From contig CAXQZU010000054.1 of assembly GCA_964228555.1 (NCBI GenBank), forward strand, positions 1 through 24,145: DNA of 24,145 nt. Reading direction: 5' to 3'. Position 1 is the first letter of the stretch. Each line of letters begins with the position of its first letter. The position numbers and the translations under genes are program-made. A model generated the notes under the pieces. The model was not told where the DNA came from. It did no database searches and worked only from the letters and a program-made list of their open reading frames with translations. This DNA is from CAXQZU01 sp964228555. GTDB taxonomy: Bacteria; Planctomycetota; PLA2; JAEUHO01. This document shows positions 1 through 8,276 of this stretch, one piece after another.

Positions 1-2598
1 CCGGTGACCTACACCGAGTCGCTGGACCACGGCTGGGTGCCGCAGGTGCACGACGTGGTGGGCCAGGGCCCGCAGGTGCTCAAGCCCTTCGACAGCTTCG
101 GCAAGCTGGTGCTGCCGCCGGCGCCTGGCGCCGTGGACGGCGCGCGTCGCGAGATCGCGCGCGTGCGCACGCAGCTGGAGCAGCAGCGCCTGCGCGACAC
201 GGACTTCGACGAGGAAGACCCGAACGAGGACGTGGACGACCAGAACCACTGGCCGCAGCTGGCCAGCAAGCCCAAGGGCTACTCGTGGGACGCCGAGGCC
301 TGGGACAAGGGCGAGCACGCGATCATCCGCTACGGATGCCAGGGCTGCCACAAGATCAAGGATTTCGGCCCGCAGGTGGGCTACGAGCAGCCGCCTCGCG
401 TGGGCCCGACGCTGACCTACATCTTCGACAAGGTGACGCCGCAGTGGCTCGAGCGCTGGATCAAGCACCCCGACGCCTACCGGCTCGACACGCGCATGCC
501 GTCCTTCTTCTGGTTCCAGCCCAAGGACCGCCAGTGGCGGCCCATCGGGCCGGACGGCAAGCCCCTGCCGGAGGGCCAGCTCGCGCCCGCGCACGTGCTG
601 GACTCGCACCTGTGGGACGCCAACCCCGAGATCCGCGGGCTGGGCCCGCAGAGCACGCCCGACGACATCGTGCGCGGCAACATCCAGGTGGCGGCGATGA
701 CCACCTACCTGCTCAACCAGCGTGACGCCGCCGGCCGGCGCCACAGCCGCGCCGACATGAAGGACCCGGAGTTCGATGCGCTCTACGCGCAGGACCCGCT
801 GCCGGGCGACCTCGAGAAGGGCCGCGAGGCCGTCGAGGCCTACGGCTGCGTGGCCTGCCACGTGGTGCCCGAGGTGAAGGACGCTGCCGGCGCCTGGGTG
901 AAGGACGACGGCGCGCGCTTCAAGGGCGAGCTGGCGCAGGGCCCGCGCCTGACCTCGCTGGGCAGCAAGCTCAAGGACGCCCGCTGGCTCAACGCCTGGC
1001 TGGCGCGCCCGCGGCACTTCACCGCGCACACGCAGATGCCCAACATGCGCTGGAAGGACGTGGTGGGCAGCGACGGGAAGGTGCTGCGCAGCGCCGGCCA
1101 GGTGCGCGCCGACGTGGTGGCGTACCTGCTGTCCTTCAGGGACGCGGCCTTCGACGGCCTGCCGGGTGCCGGCTGGGACGACACGTGGAACGAGAAGCTG
1201 CGCGACATGTACGAGGAGTACTTCGGGCGCCAGGCCGGCGGCGAGCAGGCGGGCAACCTGCGCCGCAGCAGCGAGGTGCGTGGCGAGTTCGAGCAGCTGG
1301 GCCGCGACGCGGTGCTGGTGAAGGTGGGCGAGCGCCTGATGGCCCGCAACGGCTGCTTCGGCTGCCACGAGGTGCGGGGCCACGAGGACGACCAGCCCAT
1401 CGGCGTGGAGCTGACCTACGAGGGCAGCAAGGACCTGCACCAGCTGGACTTCGGCAGCGTGCACGTGGTGGCCCACACGCGCGCGGGCTTCTTCCGCAAC
1501 AAGATCGCGCACCCGCGCATCTGGGACCTCGGCAAGGTGCGGCGCTGGACGGACCAGCTCAAGATGCCGCGCTTCAACTTCCCGATGGACGACCACGGCG
1601 GCGAGATCAGCACGCGCGCGTCCGTGGCCGGCATCGTGCTGGGCATGGTGAACGAGCCCATCAAGGAGGGCGCGCTCTACAAGCCCGACGAGGCTGCGCT
1701 GGACCTGATCCGCTTCCGCAAGGTGGTGGAGCGCTACGCGTGCGACTCGTGCCACCCCATCGAGGGCAAGATGAGCCCGATGTGGCGCTACCTGGGCGCG
1801 CCCCAGGACGTGCTGCCCGGCGAGGAAGCCCCGGCACCGTCGCCCAACTGGGACCTCAAGTGGGTGGTGCCGCCGCTGTTCGCGCAGGGAGAGCGCACGC
1901 AGGCCGGCTGGCTGCAGGACTTCCTGCGCGAGCCGCGCAACCTGCGCCCCAACGTGCGCCAGCGCATGCCCAAGTTCGAGCTCACCATCCAGGAGGCTGA
2001 CGCGCTCGTGGCGGGCTTCCAGCGCCTCGCCGGCATCGCGGTGCGCAACCGCTACCAGCCCGAGTCCACGCTGGCGGGCCGGGCCTACGCCCGTCCGCTG
2101 GAGATGGTCGTCACCGACGACCAGGGCAGGGTGGTCGGCTCGCGCACGGTGCGCGGGGCGGTGGAGGAGGCCGAGTACCTCTTCGACACCATCAACTGCA
2201 ACAAGTGCCACCTGCCCAAGGGCGCGCCCGGCAGCGACCCGACGGACGGTGGCGTGGCCCCGCCCTTCGACCTCAGCGAGCGGCGCCTGGGCCGTGACTG
2301 GGTGGTGGCGCTGCTCAATGACCCGCAGCACCTGATCCGCGGCACGGGCATGGTGTCGCCGTGGGGCCGTGACGGCTATGGGCGCAGCATCGATGCCAAG
2401 TACCGCGCGTTCCAGTTCGGGCTGCGCGACGACCCGGAGTGGCAGCGCCTGTGGAAGGCAAGCGACCAGGGCCGCAAGAAGGGCCCGGAGCGCGACGAGG
2501 CCACCCGGCGGCTCGTCGAGGTGCAGCGCGAGGCGCTGGCCGACTACGTGCTGCATCACTACCGCTGGCCGCGCCAGCAGCCGGCGGAGCCGAGGTGA
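1..2598 (+). CDS. Pentahaem c-type cytochrome, 5' partial
   Basis: The frame is open from base 1, so the true start lies upstream; the GTG at 4 need not be the start. Five C-x-x-C-H haem sites are visible, beginning at 337 (CQGCH), 847 (CVACH), 1354 (CFGCH), 1741 (CDSCH) and 2197 (CNKCH). The first four are each followed, roughly 40-80 residues later, by a repeated pattern of an aromatic/leucine helix, a proline, and a Met-Pro such as TRMP, TQMP, LKMP or QRMP, suggesting His/Met-ligated class I cytochrome c domains in series. The fifth has GTGMVSP instead of Met-Pro. An acidic, Arg/Glu-rich helical stretch (about 135-250) precedes the first haem. It is probably periplasmic and passes electrons towards the cupredoxins and cbb3 oxidase just downstream. 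Multi-haem proteins of this kind often accompany bc-type quinol oxidising complexes, but no such subunit is visible here. The haem protein call is secure; its partner is inferred. Confidence 0.9.
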   Translation, partial: PVTYTESLDHGWVPQVHDVVGQGPQVLKPFDSFGKLVLPPAPGAVDGARREIARVRTQLEQQRLRDTDFDEEDPNEDVDDQNHWPQLASKPKGYSWDAEAWDKGEHAIIRYGCQGCHKIKDFGPQVGYEQPPRVGPTLTYIFDKVTPQWLERWIKHPDAYRLDTRMPSFFWFQPKDRQWRPIGPDGKPLPEGQLAPAHVLDSHLWDANPEIRGLGPQSTPDDIVRGNIQVAAMTTYLLNQRDAAGRRHSRADMKDPEFDALYAQDPLPGDLEKGREAVEAYGCVACHVVPEVKDAAGAWVKDDGARFKGELAQGPRLTSLGSKLKDARWLNAWLARPRHFTAHTQMPNMRWKDVVGSDGKVLRSAGQVRADVVAYLLSFRDAAFDGLPGAGWDDTWNEKLRDMYEEYFGRQAGGEQAGNLRRSSEVRGEFEQLGRDAVLVKVGERLMARNGCFGCHEVRGHEDDQPIGVELTYEGSKDLHQLDFGSVHVVAHTRAGFFRNKIAHPRIWDLGKVRRWTDQLKMPRFNFPMDDHGGEISTRASVAGIVLGMVNEPIKEGALYKPDEAALDLIRFRKVVERYACDSCHPIEGKMSPMWRYLGAPQDVLPGEEAPAPSPNWDLKWVVPPLFAQGERTQAGWLQDFLREPRNLRPNVRQRMPKFELTIQEADALVAGFQRLAGIAVRNRYQPESTLAGRAYARPLEMVVTDDQGRVVGSRTVRGAVEEAEYLFDTINCNKCHLPKGAPGSDPTDGGVAPPFDLSERRLGRDWVVALLNDPQHLIRGTGMVSPWGRDGYGRSIDAKYRAFQFGLRDDPEWQRLWKASDQGRKKGPERDEATRRLVEVQREALADYVLHHYRWPRQQPAEPR

Positions 2599-3566
2599 CC
2601 GTGAGCACCGCGCGCCCCCCGACGCCTGCGCTGGTCCTCGTGGCCGGGCTGCTGGCTGCGCTGGGGGCAGCGTGGATGCTCGCCACGCGCGTGGCCGGTC
2701 CCAAGCCCACGCCGGCGCCGTCGGGACGCCCGGCCGCGGCGGCCCCGGTCGCGGTGCCGCCGGGGGCCGGTGGGGGCGGCGAGGGGCAGGCCGCAGCCGC
2801 CAAGCCGCGCAAGGGCGGGGCCTACGAGGTGGTGGAGGTGCAGCAGGGAGGCACCATCCGCGTGACCTGCCGCCTGTCGCGGGCGCCCGCCTTCGCGCTC
2901 ACCTTGCCGCTCAACAGGGACCAGGCGGGCTGCGGCCACCCCACCATGCCCAACGAGCGCTGCGTGCACGACGCGGCCACGCTGGGGCTGGCCAACTGCA
3001 TTGTCTCGCTGGTGGACATCCAGAAGGGCAAGGCCTTCGAGGGTGCGCTGGCCGAGAAGGGTGCCACCGTGGTGCTCGACCAGCACGGCTGCGCCTACGT
3101 GCCGCACGTGCAGCTGGTGCGGACGGGCACGCAGCTGGCCGTGAAGAACAGCGACCCCGTGCAGCACAACGTGAAGTCGTTCCTCAACAACCGCGCCACG
3201 CTGCAGTTCAACCTGATGTCGTCGAGCAACTCGCTGCTGGAGCCGCAGGCCGACACCGTGCTCGCGCGTGCGGGCACCTACCTGCTGTACTGCGACATCC
3301 ACTTCTGGATGACCGGCTACGTGCGCGCCGTGGCGCACCCGTACCACGCGCTCAGCGGCAAGGACGGCACCTGCACGCTGACGCAGGTGCCGCCGGGCCA
3401 GTACCGCATCGGCTGCTGGCACGAGGGCATGACGGTCAAGCTGCAGCAGGCTGGTGCAGACGTCACCGGCTACGAGTTCTCCCCCGACATCACCCTGCCG
3501 GAGCAGGTGGTGGACGTGCCGCCCGGCGGCACGGTGGACATCGTCTTCGTGGTGGACCCGGCCTAG
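2595..3566 (+). CDS. Membrane-anchored cupredoxin-like protein (paralogue A)
   Basis: The chosen GTG at 2595 overlaps the upstream stop as GTGA; a second in-frame GTG at 2601, preceded by GAGG at 2592, is equally possible. The N-terminus has a hydrophobic segment (PALVLVAGLLAALGAAWML) read as an uncleaved signal anchor, then an Ala/Pro/Gly-rich linker. The body resembles a cupredoxin: His in DPVQHN (codon 3165) and the cluster CDIHFWM (Cys codon 3291, His +3, Met +6) look like type 1 copper ligands. After it comes a short beta-rich module around LTQVPPGQYRIGCWHEGM that resembles carboxypeptidase regulatory/CNA-B-like domains. It lies between a pentahaem cytochrome and a cbb3 oxidase, so a periplasmic electron carrier or copper handling role is likely. 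The ligand spacing C-x2-H-x2-M is tighter than in plastocyanin, so the site type is uncertain. Confidence 0.82.
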   Translation: MTVSTARPPTPALVLVAGLLAALGAAWMLATRVAGPKPTPAPSGRPAAAAPVAVPPGAGGGGEGQAAAAKPRKGGAYEVVEVQQGGTIRVTCRLSRAPAFALTLPLNRDQAGCGHPTMPNERCVHDAATLGLANCIVSLVDIQKGKAFEGALAEKGATVVLDQHGCAYVPHVQLVRTGTQLAVKNSDPVQHNVKSFLNNRATLQFNLMSSSNSLLEPQADTVLARAGTYLLYCDIHFWMTGYVRAVAHPYHALSGKDGTCTLTQVPPGQYRIGCWHEGMTVKLQQAGADVTGYEFSPDITLPEQVVDVPPGGTVDIVFVVDPA

Positions 3567-3612
3567 CGCCGGCTGCCACGAGGCTTCCCAGGCCGCACAC
3601 CCCCCAACCCAC

Positions 3613-3616
3613 GGAG
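3613..3616 (+). promoter_or_regulatory. Ribosome binding site of the lipoprotein cupredoxin
   Basis: GGAG lies eight bases before the ATG at 3625. This supports that ATG over the upstream in-frame extension, which would lack the lipoprotein signal at its N-terminus. Confidence 0.6.
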
Positions 3617-3624
3617 TCCCTCCC

Positions 3625-4653
3625 ATGCGCACCCGTTCCTCCCTGCGCCGGATTGCGCCCGTCGTCCTGCTCTCCCTCGTGGCCTGCGGCCGGGGCGAGA
3701 TGCCCATCGACCCCGAGGGCGTCGCCCGCTACGGCGCCTTCCGCTACGAGGAGGGCGCCACGGTCAACATGACCGGCGGCGGCAGCGCCAGCGCCATCTC
3801 CACGGCCGCCGTGGTGCTGCCCCCGGCCGGCGGCGCCGCCGCGCCCCAGCCCGGCGTGGCGGAGCCCGAGCCGCAGGGCGGCGCGGGCCCGCGCGGCAAG
3901 AAGGGCGCGAAGTACGAGGTGATCGAGGTGACCGACGGCGGCACCATCAAGATCACCTGCAAGGTGAGCTCGATGCCCGACCAGGCCGAGATCCCCTTCA
4001 ACAAGGACAAGGAGGGGTGCGGCCACCCCGGCATGAAGAACGAACGCGCCGTCGTGGACCCCGCCACGATGGGGCTGGCCAACTGCGTCGTCTACCTGGT
4101 GGACATCGCCAAGGGCAAGGACTTCGAGGGCGAGATGGCCGAGAAGGGCCGCACCGTGCTCCTGGACCAGCACGGCTGCCAGTACGTGCCGCACGTGAGC
4201 CTCGTGCGCACCGGCAGCAGCATCTCGGTCAAGAACAGCGATCCCGTGCAGCACAACGTGAAGGCCTTCCTCAACAACCGCGCCACGCTGCAGTTCAACC
4301 TGATGTCCTCGTCGAAGTCGCTGCTGGATCCGACCGACGAGACCAAGCTGGGCAAGGCGGGCAACTACCTGCTGTTCTGCGACATCCACTTCTGGATGAC
4401 GGGCTACATCCGCGCCGTGGCGCACCCGTACCACGCGGTGACGGGTGCCGACGGCGTCGCCACCCTCACCAAGGTGCCCGCCGGCACCTACAAGGTGGGC
4501 TGCTGGCACGAGGGCATGGTCCTGAAGGTGGTCCAGGCCGGCGCCGAGGTGACCGGCTACGAGCCCAGCGCCGACTTCGAGGAGGAGGCCCAGGACGTCA
4601 CCGTGACGGCCGGCGGCACCTCCGAGGTGACCTTCAGCATCAACCCGCGCTAG
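3625..4653 (+). CDS. Cupredoxin-like lipoprotein (paralogue B)
   Basis: This is a tandem paralogue of the preceding gene, with long identical runs such as KNSDPVQHNVK and FLNNRATLQFNLMSSS. Starting at the ATG at 3625 gives a short Arg-rich N-region, a hydrophobic core and the lipobox LVAC with the lipidated Cys at residue 21, so it should be attached to a membrane facing the periplasm. An Ala/Gly/Pro-rich linker (about residues 50-95) separates the anchor from the folded part. Predicted copper ligands are His210, Cys252, His255 and Met258. A C-terminal beta module (LTKVPAGTYKVGCWHEGM) resembles the regulatory domain of carboxypeptidases. Unlike paralogue A it lacks the second Cys of the GCGHP...NERC region. 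It sits 54 bases before ccoN and probably donates electrons to, or delivers copper to, the oxidase. The role is inferred; the paralogy is direct. Confidence 0.86.
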   Translation: MRTRSSLRRIAPVVLLSLVACGRGEMPIDPEGVARYGAFRYEEGATVNMTGGGSASAISTAAVVLPPAGGAAAPQPGVAEPEPQGGAGPRGKKGAKYEVIEVTDGGTIKITCKVSSMPDQAEIPFNKDKEGCGHPGMKNERAVVDPATMGLANCVVYLVDIAKGKDFEGEMAEKGRTVLLDQHGCQYVPHVSLVRTGSSISVKNSDPVQHNVKAFLNNRATLQFNLMSSSKSLLDPTDETKLGKAGNYLLFCDIHFWMTGYIRAVAHPYHAVTGADGVATLTKVPAGTYKVGCWHEGMVLKVVQAGAEVTGYEPSADFEEEAQDVTVTAGGTSEVTFSINPR

Positions 4654-4707
4654 TGAGCGTGGCCCGCGAGGGCCTGGCCCGATCCCCCTGACCCGACGAG
4701 AGACGCC

Positions 4708-6165
4708 ATGAGCCACGACCCGCACGACAAGCCGGCCCCGCTGCCGGTGCCGGAGGGCCCGCGGCCCCTGGTCGACACGCGCTACGTGATGGCGTGGTTC
4801 GCGTTCTCGCTGTTCTGGGTCGTCTGGGGCCCGGTGCTGGGCCTGCTGGCCGCCACGAAGCTGGACGACCCCGAGCTGCTGGCCGGCATCCACTGGCTGC
4901 AGTTCGGGCGCCTGCGCATCGCGCACGTCAACGCGGTGATCTTCGGCTTCTTCAGCACGGCCATCTTCGGCTTCATGTCGTATGCCGTGCCCAAGCTGTG
5001 CCAGCGGCCGCTGACGAACATGCGGGCGGCGTGGTGGGGCCTCGCGATCTTCAACGGGGCCGTGTTCGTGGGCGAGGGATGCCTGCTCACGGGCCGCCTG
5101 CAGGCCTTCGAGGCCGGCGAGTACCCCTTCATCGTCGACCTGCTGGTGGCCCTCGCCGCCGCGATCATGACGTGGGTGATGCTCGACACGGTGGTGAAGC
5201 GCAAGACCGAGCGCATCTACGTGTCCATCTACTACTGGACCGCGGGCATGCTCTGGACGGTGCTGAACTTCCTGCTCGGCGCCTTCGTGTTCCCCTTCGT
5301 GCTGGGCGGCGCCAACAGCGCGGCCAGCCACGGCTTCTACCTGCACAACGTGGTAGGCCTGTGGATCACGCCGATGGGCCTGGGCCTCGTCTACTACGTG
5401 CTCCCGGTGGCCACGCGGGCCCGGCTCTACAGCCACAAGATGTCGCTGATCGGCTTCTGGGCGCTGGCCTTCTTCTACCCGCTCAACGGCATCCACCACT
5501 ACATCCACAGCCCCATCGCCGAGTGGGCCCAGACCATCGCCATCGCCGCCTCGATGATGCTGATCGTTCCCGTGTGGGCCTTCAGCATCAACGTGTGGGG
5601 CACGATGCGCGGCCAGTGGAAGCAGTTCACCGGCCCGGGCAACTACGCGCTCAAGTTCCTCGTCCTGGGCGCGGTGTGGTACCTGATCACCTGCTTCCAG
5701 GGCCCCACGCAGGCGCTGCGCGGCATGCAGGCGCTCACGCACTTCGGCGACTACAACGTGGGCCACGCCCACAGCGCCGTGTTCGGCGCCTTCTCCATCT
5801 GGAGCATGGCGGGCATCTACTACGTGATGCAGCGCCTGACGGGCCGCAGCCTGTGGAGCAACCGGCTGGGCTCGTGGCACTACTGGCTGGAGATCATCGG
5901 CTTCACGCTCATGTTCGTGTCGCTGAGCATCGCGGGCTTCGTGCAGGGCAAGCGCCTGCTGACGGCCAACGACATGTGGATCACCACCGTCAACGACATC
6001 AAGGACTTCTGGCTGGCACGCACCATCGGCGGCACGCTGATGGACGTGGGGCTGGCCCTGTTCGTGTTCAACATGGTCATGACCTGCTTCCTGGGGAAGA
6101 AGGAGTCGGAGCCCGAGTTCCCCGTGCAGGCACCCAAGCCGGCCATGTCCGGCGGGGAGGTGTAG
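4708..6165 (+). CDS. ccoN: cbb3-type cytochrome c oxidase subunit I
   Basis: Catalytic haem-copper subunit that reduces O2 to water and pumps protons in the inner membrane. The protein has 485 residues and about twelve hydrophobic segments, the usual CcoN size. All the expected metal ligands are present: His73 (IAHVNAV, low-spin haem b), His213 (LHNVVG), His263 and His264 (GIHHYIHSP, CuB), and His353 and His355 (GHAHSAVFGAF, haem b3 and haem b). Tyr257 lies six residues before His263, the position of the His-Tyr crosslink of cbb3 oxidases, which argues against a nitric oxide reductase. A purine-rich GAGAGA lies just before the ATG. The fused CcoO-CcoP gene begins five bases after its stop, so they are surely co-transcribed. 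Confidence 0.97.
   Translation: MSHDPHDKPAPLPVPEGPRPLVDTRYVMAWFAFSLFWVVWGPVLGLLAATKLDDPELLAGIHWLQFGRLRIAHVNAVIFGFFSTAIFGFMSYAVPKLCQRPLTNMRAAWWGLAIFNGAVFVGEGCLLTGRLQAFEAGEYPFIVDLLVALAAAIMTWVMLDTVVKRKTERIYVSIYYWTAGMLWTVLNFLLGAFVFPFVLGGANSAASHGFYLHNVVGLWITPMGLGLVYYVLPVATRARLYSHKMSLIGFWALAFFYPLNGIHHYIHSPIAEWAQTIAIAASMMLIVPVWAFSINVWGTMRGQWKQFTGPGNYALKFLVLGAVWYLITCFQGPTQALRGMQALTHFGDYNVGHAHSAVFGAFSIWSMAGIYYVMQRLTGRSLWSNRLGSWHYWLEIIGFTLMFVSLSIAGFVQGKRLLTANDMWITTVNDIKDFWLARTIGGTLMDVGLALFVFNMVMTCFLGKKESEPEFPVQAPKPAMSGGEV
6154..6160 (+). promoter_or_regulatory. Ribosome binding site of the ccoO-ccoP fusion
   Basis: GGGGAGG at the end of ccoN lies nine bases before the ATG at 6170. It supports this start, which also places the single membrane helix at the N-terminus as in other CcoO proteins. 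Confidence 0.65.
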
Positions 6166-6169
6166 GCCC

Positions 6170-8218
6170 ATGCGCTTCTACGAACGCTTCGGGGGCGTGG
6201 TCGGCCTCGGGTTCTTCTTCTGCTACGTCTTCGCCCTGTCGCTGCTGATCGTGTGGCACGTGGTCGGCACCACCGCCGACGAGCCCAAGGTCATCGACGT
6301 GCACGGCAACGAGGTGGTGGTGCCCGAGTACACGGCCCAGCAGGCCAGCGGCATGCAGGTCTACAAGGACCAGGTGTGCTGGCACTGCCACAGCCAGTTC
6401 GTGCGCCCGGTGAACCAGGAAGACCGCCGCTTCGGGCCGGTCTCCCAGCCCGGCGAGAGCGCCCGCGACAAGCCCCACCTCTTCGGCACGCGCCGCATCG
6501 GGCCCGACCTGAGCCGCGAGGGCGGCCTGCGCTCGGATGACTGGCAGCTGGCGCACCTGTGGAACCCGCGCGCCACCATCGGCGCCTCGGTGATGCCGGG
6601 CTTCACCTGGCTGTTCCGCGACCACCCGCAGCAGGCCGAGGTGTCCTCGTTGCTGGCGGAGTGGGACTACGACGGCGACGGCGTCATCTCTGCGCTGGAC
6701 GCCGTGGTGGGCACCCCGCCCAGCGACCCGTCCGTGCTGGCGCGCATCAAGGGGGCCGACACGCGCGGCCTGACCTCGAGCCTCTACCGCCAGAGCGACA
6801 CGGGCGCCGACCTCAAGGCCGGAGCCGACGGCAAGCGGGCCTACAAGGACGAGTTCACGCAGGTGAAGGACGAGACCGGCCGCTGGTCGGACGTGGCCGA
6901 CGGCGTGGTCAGCGACCGCGATGGTGGCCCGCTGGCCTCCACCGAGGCGCTGGACGTGGTCTCCTACCTGCAGCGGCTGGGCACGGCCATCGGGCCCTGG
7001 CGCCAGCCCCAGGGCGCCTCCACGCCGGTGCGCCCGGTCCAGAGCAACCCGCCCAAGAAGGGCGTCAAGGTGGCGTGGACCGACAGCACGGGCGCAGCGC
7101 AAGAGACCGAGATCCCCGACGGCGTGATGCCGCGCCGGGCGCGCGAGCGCCGGCTGGGCGGCAAGGCCTACGAGGCCGCGAGCGCCGAGCGGCGCCAGCA
7201 GGCCAAGGACCTCGAGCTGGAGTACGCCGCGGTGATGGCAGCGTGGCGCAAGGCCAATCCCGAGTGGGACACGCGCCTGTCCGAGGGCAAGCGCCTCTAC
7301 CAGGAGCACTGCGCGCCGTGCCACGGCGAGCAGGGTCGTGGCAACGGCCTGGCGGCGCGCTTCCTCAACCCGCGCCCGCGTGACTTCACGCAGGCGCAGT
7401 ACCGCTACCGCCACACGCAGGCCGGCAACCTGCCGCTGCATGGCGACATCTACCGCACGCTGTGGCGTGGCCTGCCGGGCAGCGCGATGATGCCCGGCTT
7501 CCGCTGGCTGGGCGACGACAACCTCTGGTACCTCGTGGACTACGTCGAGCACTTCCTCGAGACCATCGACGGGGACGCCAAGGCCTTCGACGACCAGGCC
7601 GGCGCGCTGGCCATCCCGTCGGTGCCGCGCGTGAGCGACGAGCAGCTCTCGGCGCTGGTCCGGCGCGGCAAGGCTGTCTACGCGGCGGCGAAGTGCAGCA
7701 ACTGCCACGGCACCGAGGGGCGCGCCGACGGCCCGTCGTGGGACTCGCGCATGGACGCAGGCCACAGGATGCGCCCGCGCGACCTCAAGCCGCGCTTCGA
7801 GGGCGACCAGCCGGCCCTGCGCATCCGGGGCGGCGTGTTCCCGCAGGAGCTCTACCGCACGATCTTCACCGGCCTGGGCGGCTCGCCCATGGCCTCGTCG
7901 CTGGCCGACTTCCAGGGCGGCTGGGCCGAGGCGGCCAAGCTCGACCAGCTGGTGGCAGCCAAGGCGCCCGAGGCGCAGGTCGAGGCCCAGCGCAAGGCGG
8001 CCCGCCGCGCGCTGATCGTGCCGCTCTACGAGGACGACCTCGTGGCGGAGCACGGCGTGATCCGCGAGAAGAGCCCCAGCGGGCAGGACCTGGAGTTCCT
8101 CGATCGCCTGCGCCAGACCGGCAAGGGGGTCGTGGGCGATGACTGGGCGCTGGTCTTCTACGTGATGGACCTGCTAGGCGTGCGCGACCTGATCCCCGTC
8201 ACGAACAGCGAGGAGTGA
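6170..8218 (+). CDS. ccoO: cbb3 oxidase subunit II fused to dihaem CcoP domain
   Basis: A 682-residue fusion carrying the electron-entry haems of the cbb3 oxidase. Residues 1-200 are CcoO: an N-terminal membrane helix, the haem site C70-W-H-C-H74, the typical RRIGPDL and HLWNPR motifs, and the axial Met region ASVMPGF. An EF-hand-like loop (residues 166-177, DYDGDG then D at position 12) interrupts CcoO where the family normally runs on directly. A linker rich in charged helix follows (about 290-370). The second half resembles the two periplasmic haem domains of CcoP, with C381-A-P-C-H385 and C509-S-N-C-H513. The usual CcoP N-terminal membrane anchor is absent between the halves, so the whole protein is held by the CcoO helix. 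No frameshift is seen: one frame covers everything. CcoP function is inferred from context and haem motifs. Confidence 0.93.
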   Translation: MRFYERFGGVVGLGFFFCYVFALSLLIVWHVVGTTADEPKVIDVHGNEVVVPEYTAQQASGMQVYKDQVCWHCHSQFVRPVNQEDRRFGPVSQPGESARDKPHLFGTRRIGPDLSREGGLRSDDWQLAHLWNPRATIGASVMPGFTWLFRDHPQQAEVSSLLAEWDYDGDGVISALDAVVGTPPSDPSVLARIKGADTRGLTSSLYRQSDTGADLKAGADGKRAYKDEFTQVKDETGRWSDVADGVVSDRDGGPLASTEALDVVSYLQRLGTAIGPWRQPQGASTPVRPVQSNPPKKGVKVAWTDSTGAAQETEIPDGVMPRRARERRLGGKAYEAASAERRQQAKDLELEYAAVMAAWRKANPEWDTRLSEGKRLYQEHCAPCHGEQGRGNGLAARFLNPRPRDFTQAQYRYRHTQAGNLPLHGDIYRTLWRGLPGSAMMPGFRWLGDDNLWYLVDYVEHFLETIDGDAKAFDDQAGALAIPSVPRVSDEQLSALVRRGKAVYAAAKCSNCHGTEGRADGPSWDSRMDAGHRMRPRDLKPRFEGDQPALRIRGGVFPQELYRTIFTGLGGSPMASSLADFQGGWAEAAKLDQLVAAKAPEAQVEAQRKAARRALIVPLYEDDLVAEHGVIREKSPSGQDLEFLDRLRQTGKGVVGDDWALVFYVMDLLGVRDLIPVTNSEE

Positions 8219-8276
8219 TCCGGGGCGGCAGGCGCTGCCCCGTGATGCGGGCCGGCCGCGGCGCCGGCTCCCGGCC

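Noticed and set aside
4708..6165. Nitric oxide reductase NorB instead of CcoN
   Set aside because: The crosslinking Tyr position six residues before the CuB His pair, the adjacent CcoO haem subunit, ccoI and ccoS all point to cbb3 oxidase.
3490..6171. An 893-codon minus-strand open frame opposite the cupredoxin and ccoN genes
   Set aside because: Same composition artefact; the plus strand holds all conserved oxidase ligands.
6170..8218. CcoO-CcoP join as a sequencing frameshift artefact
   Set aside because: One uninterrupted frame covers both halves, with a plausible linker and no lost start or stop; a lost stop codon cannot be fully excluded without a second assembly, but the separate FixP_N-like gene supports a real rearrangement.
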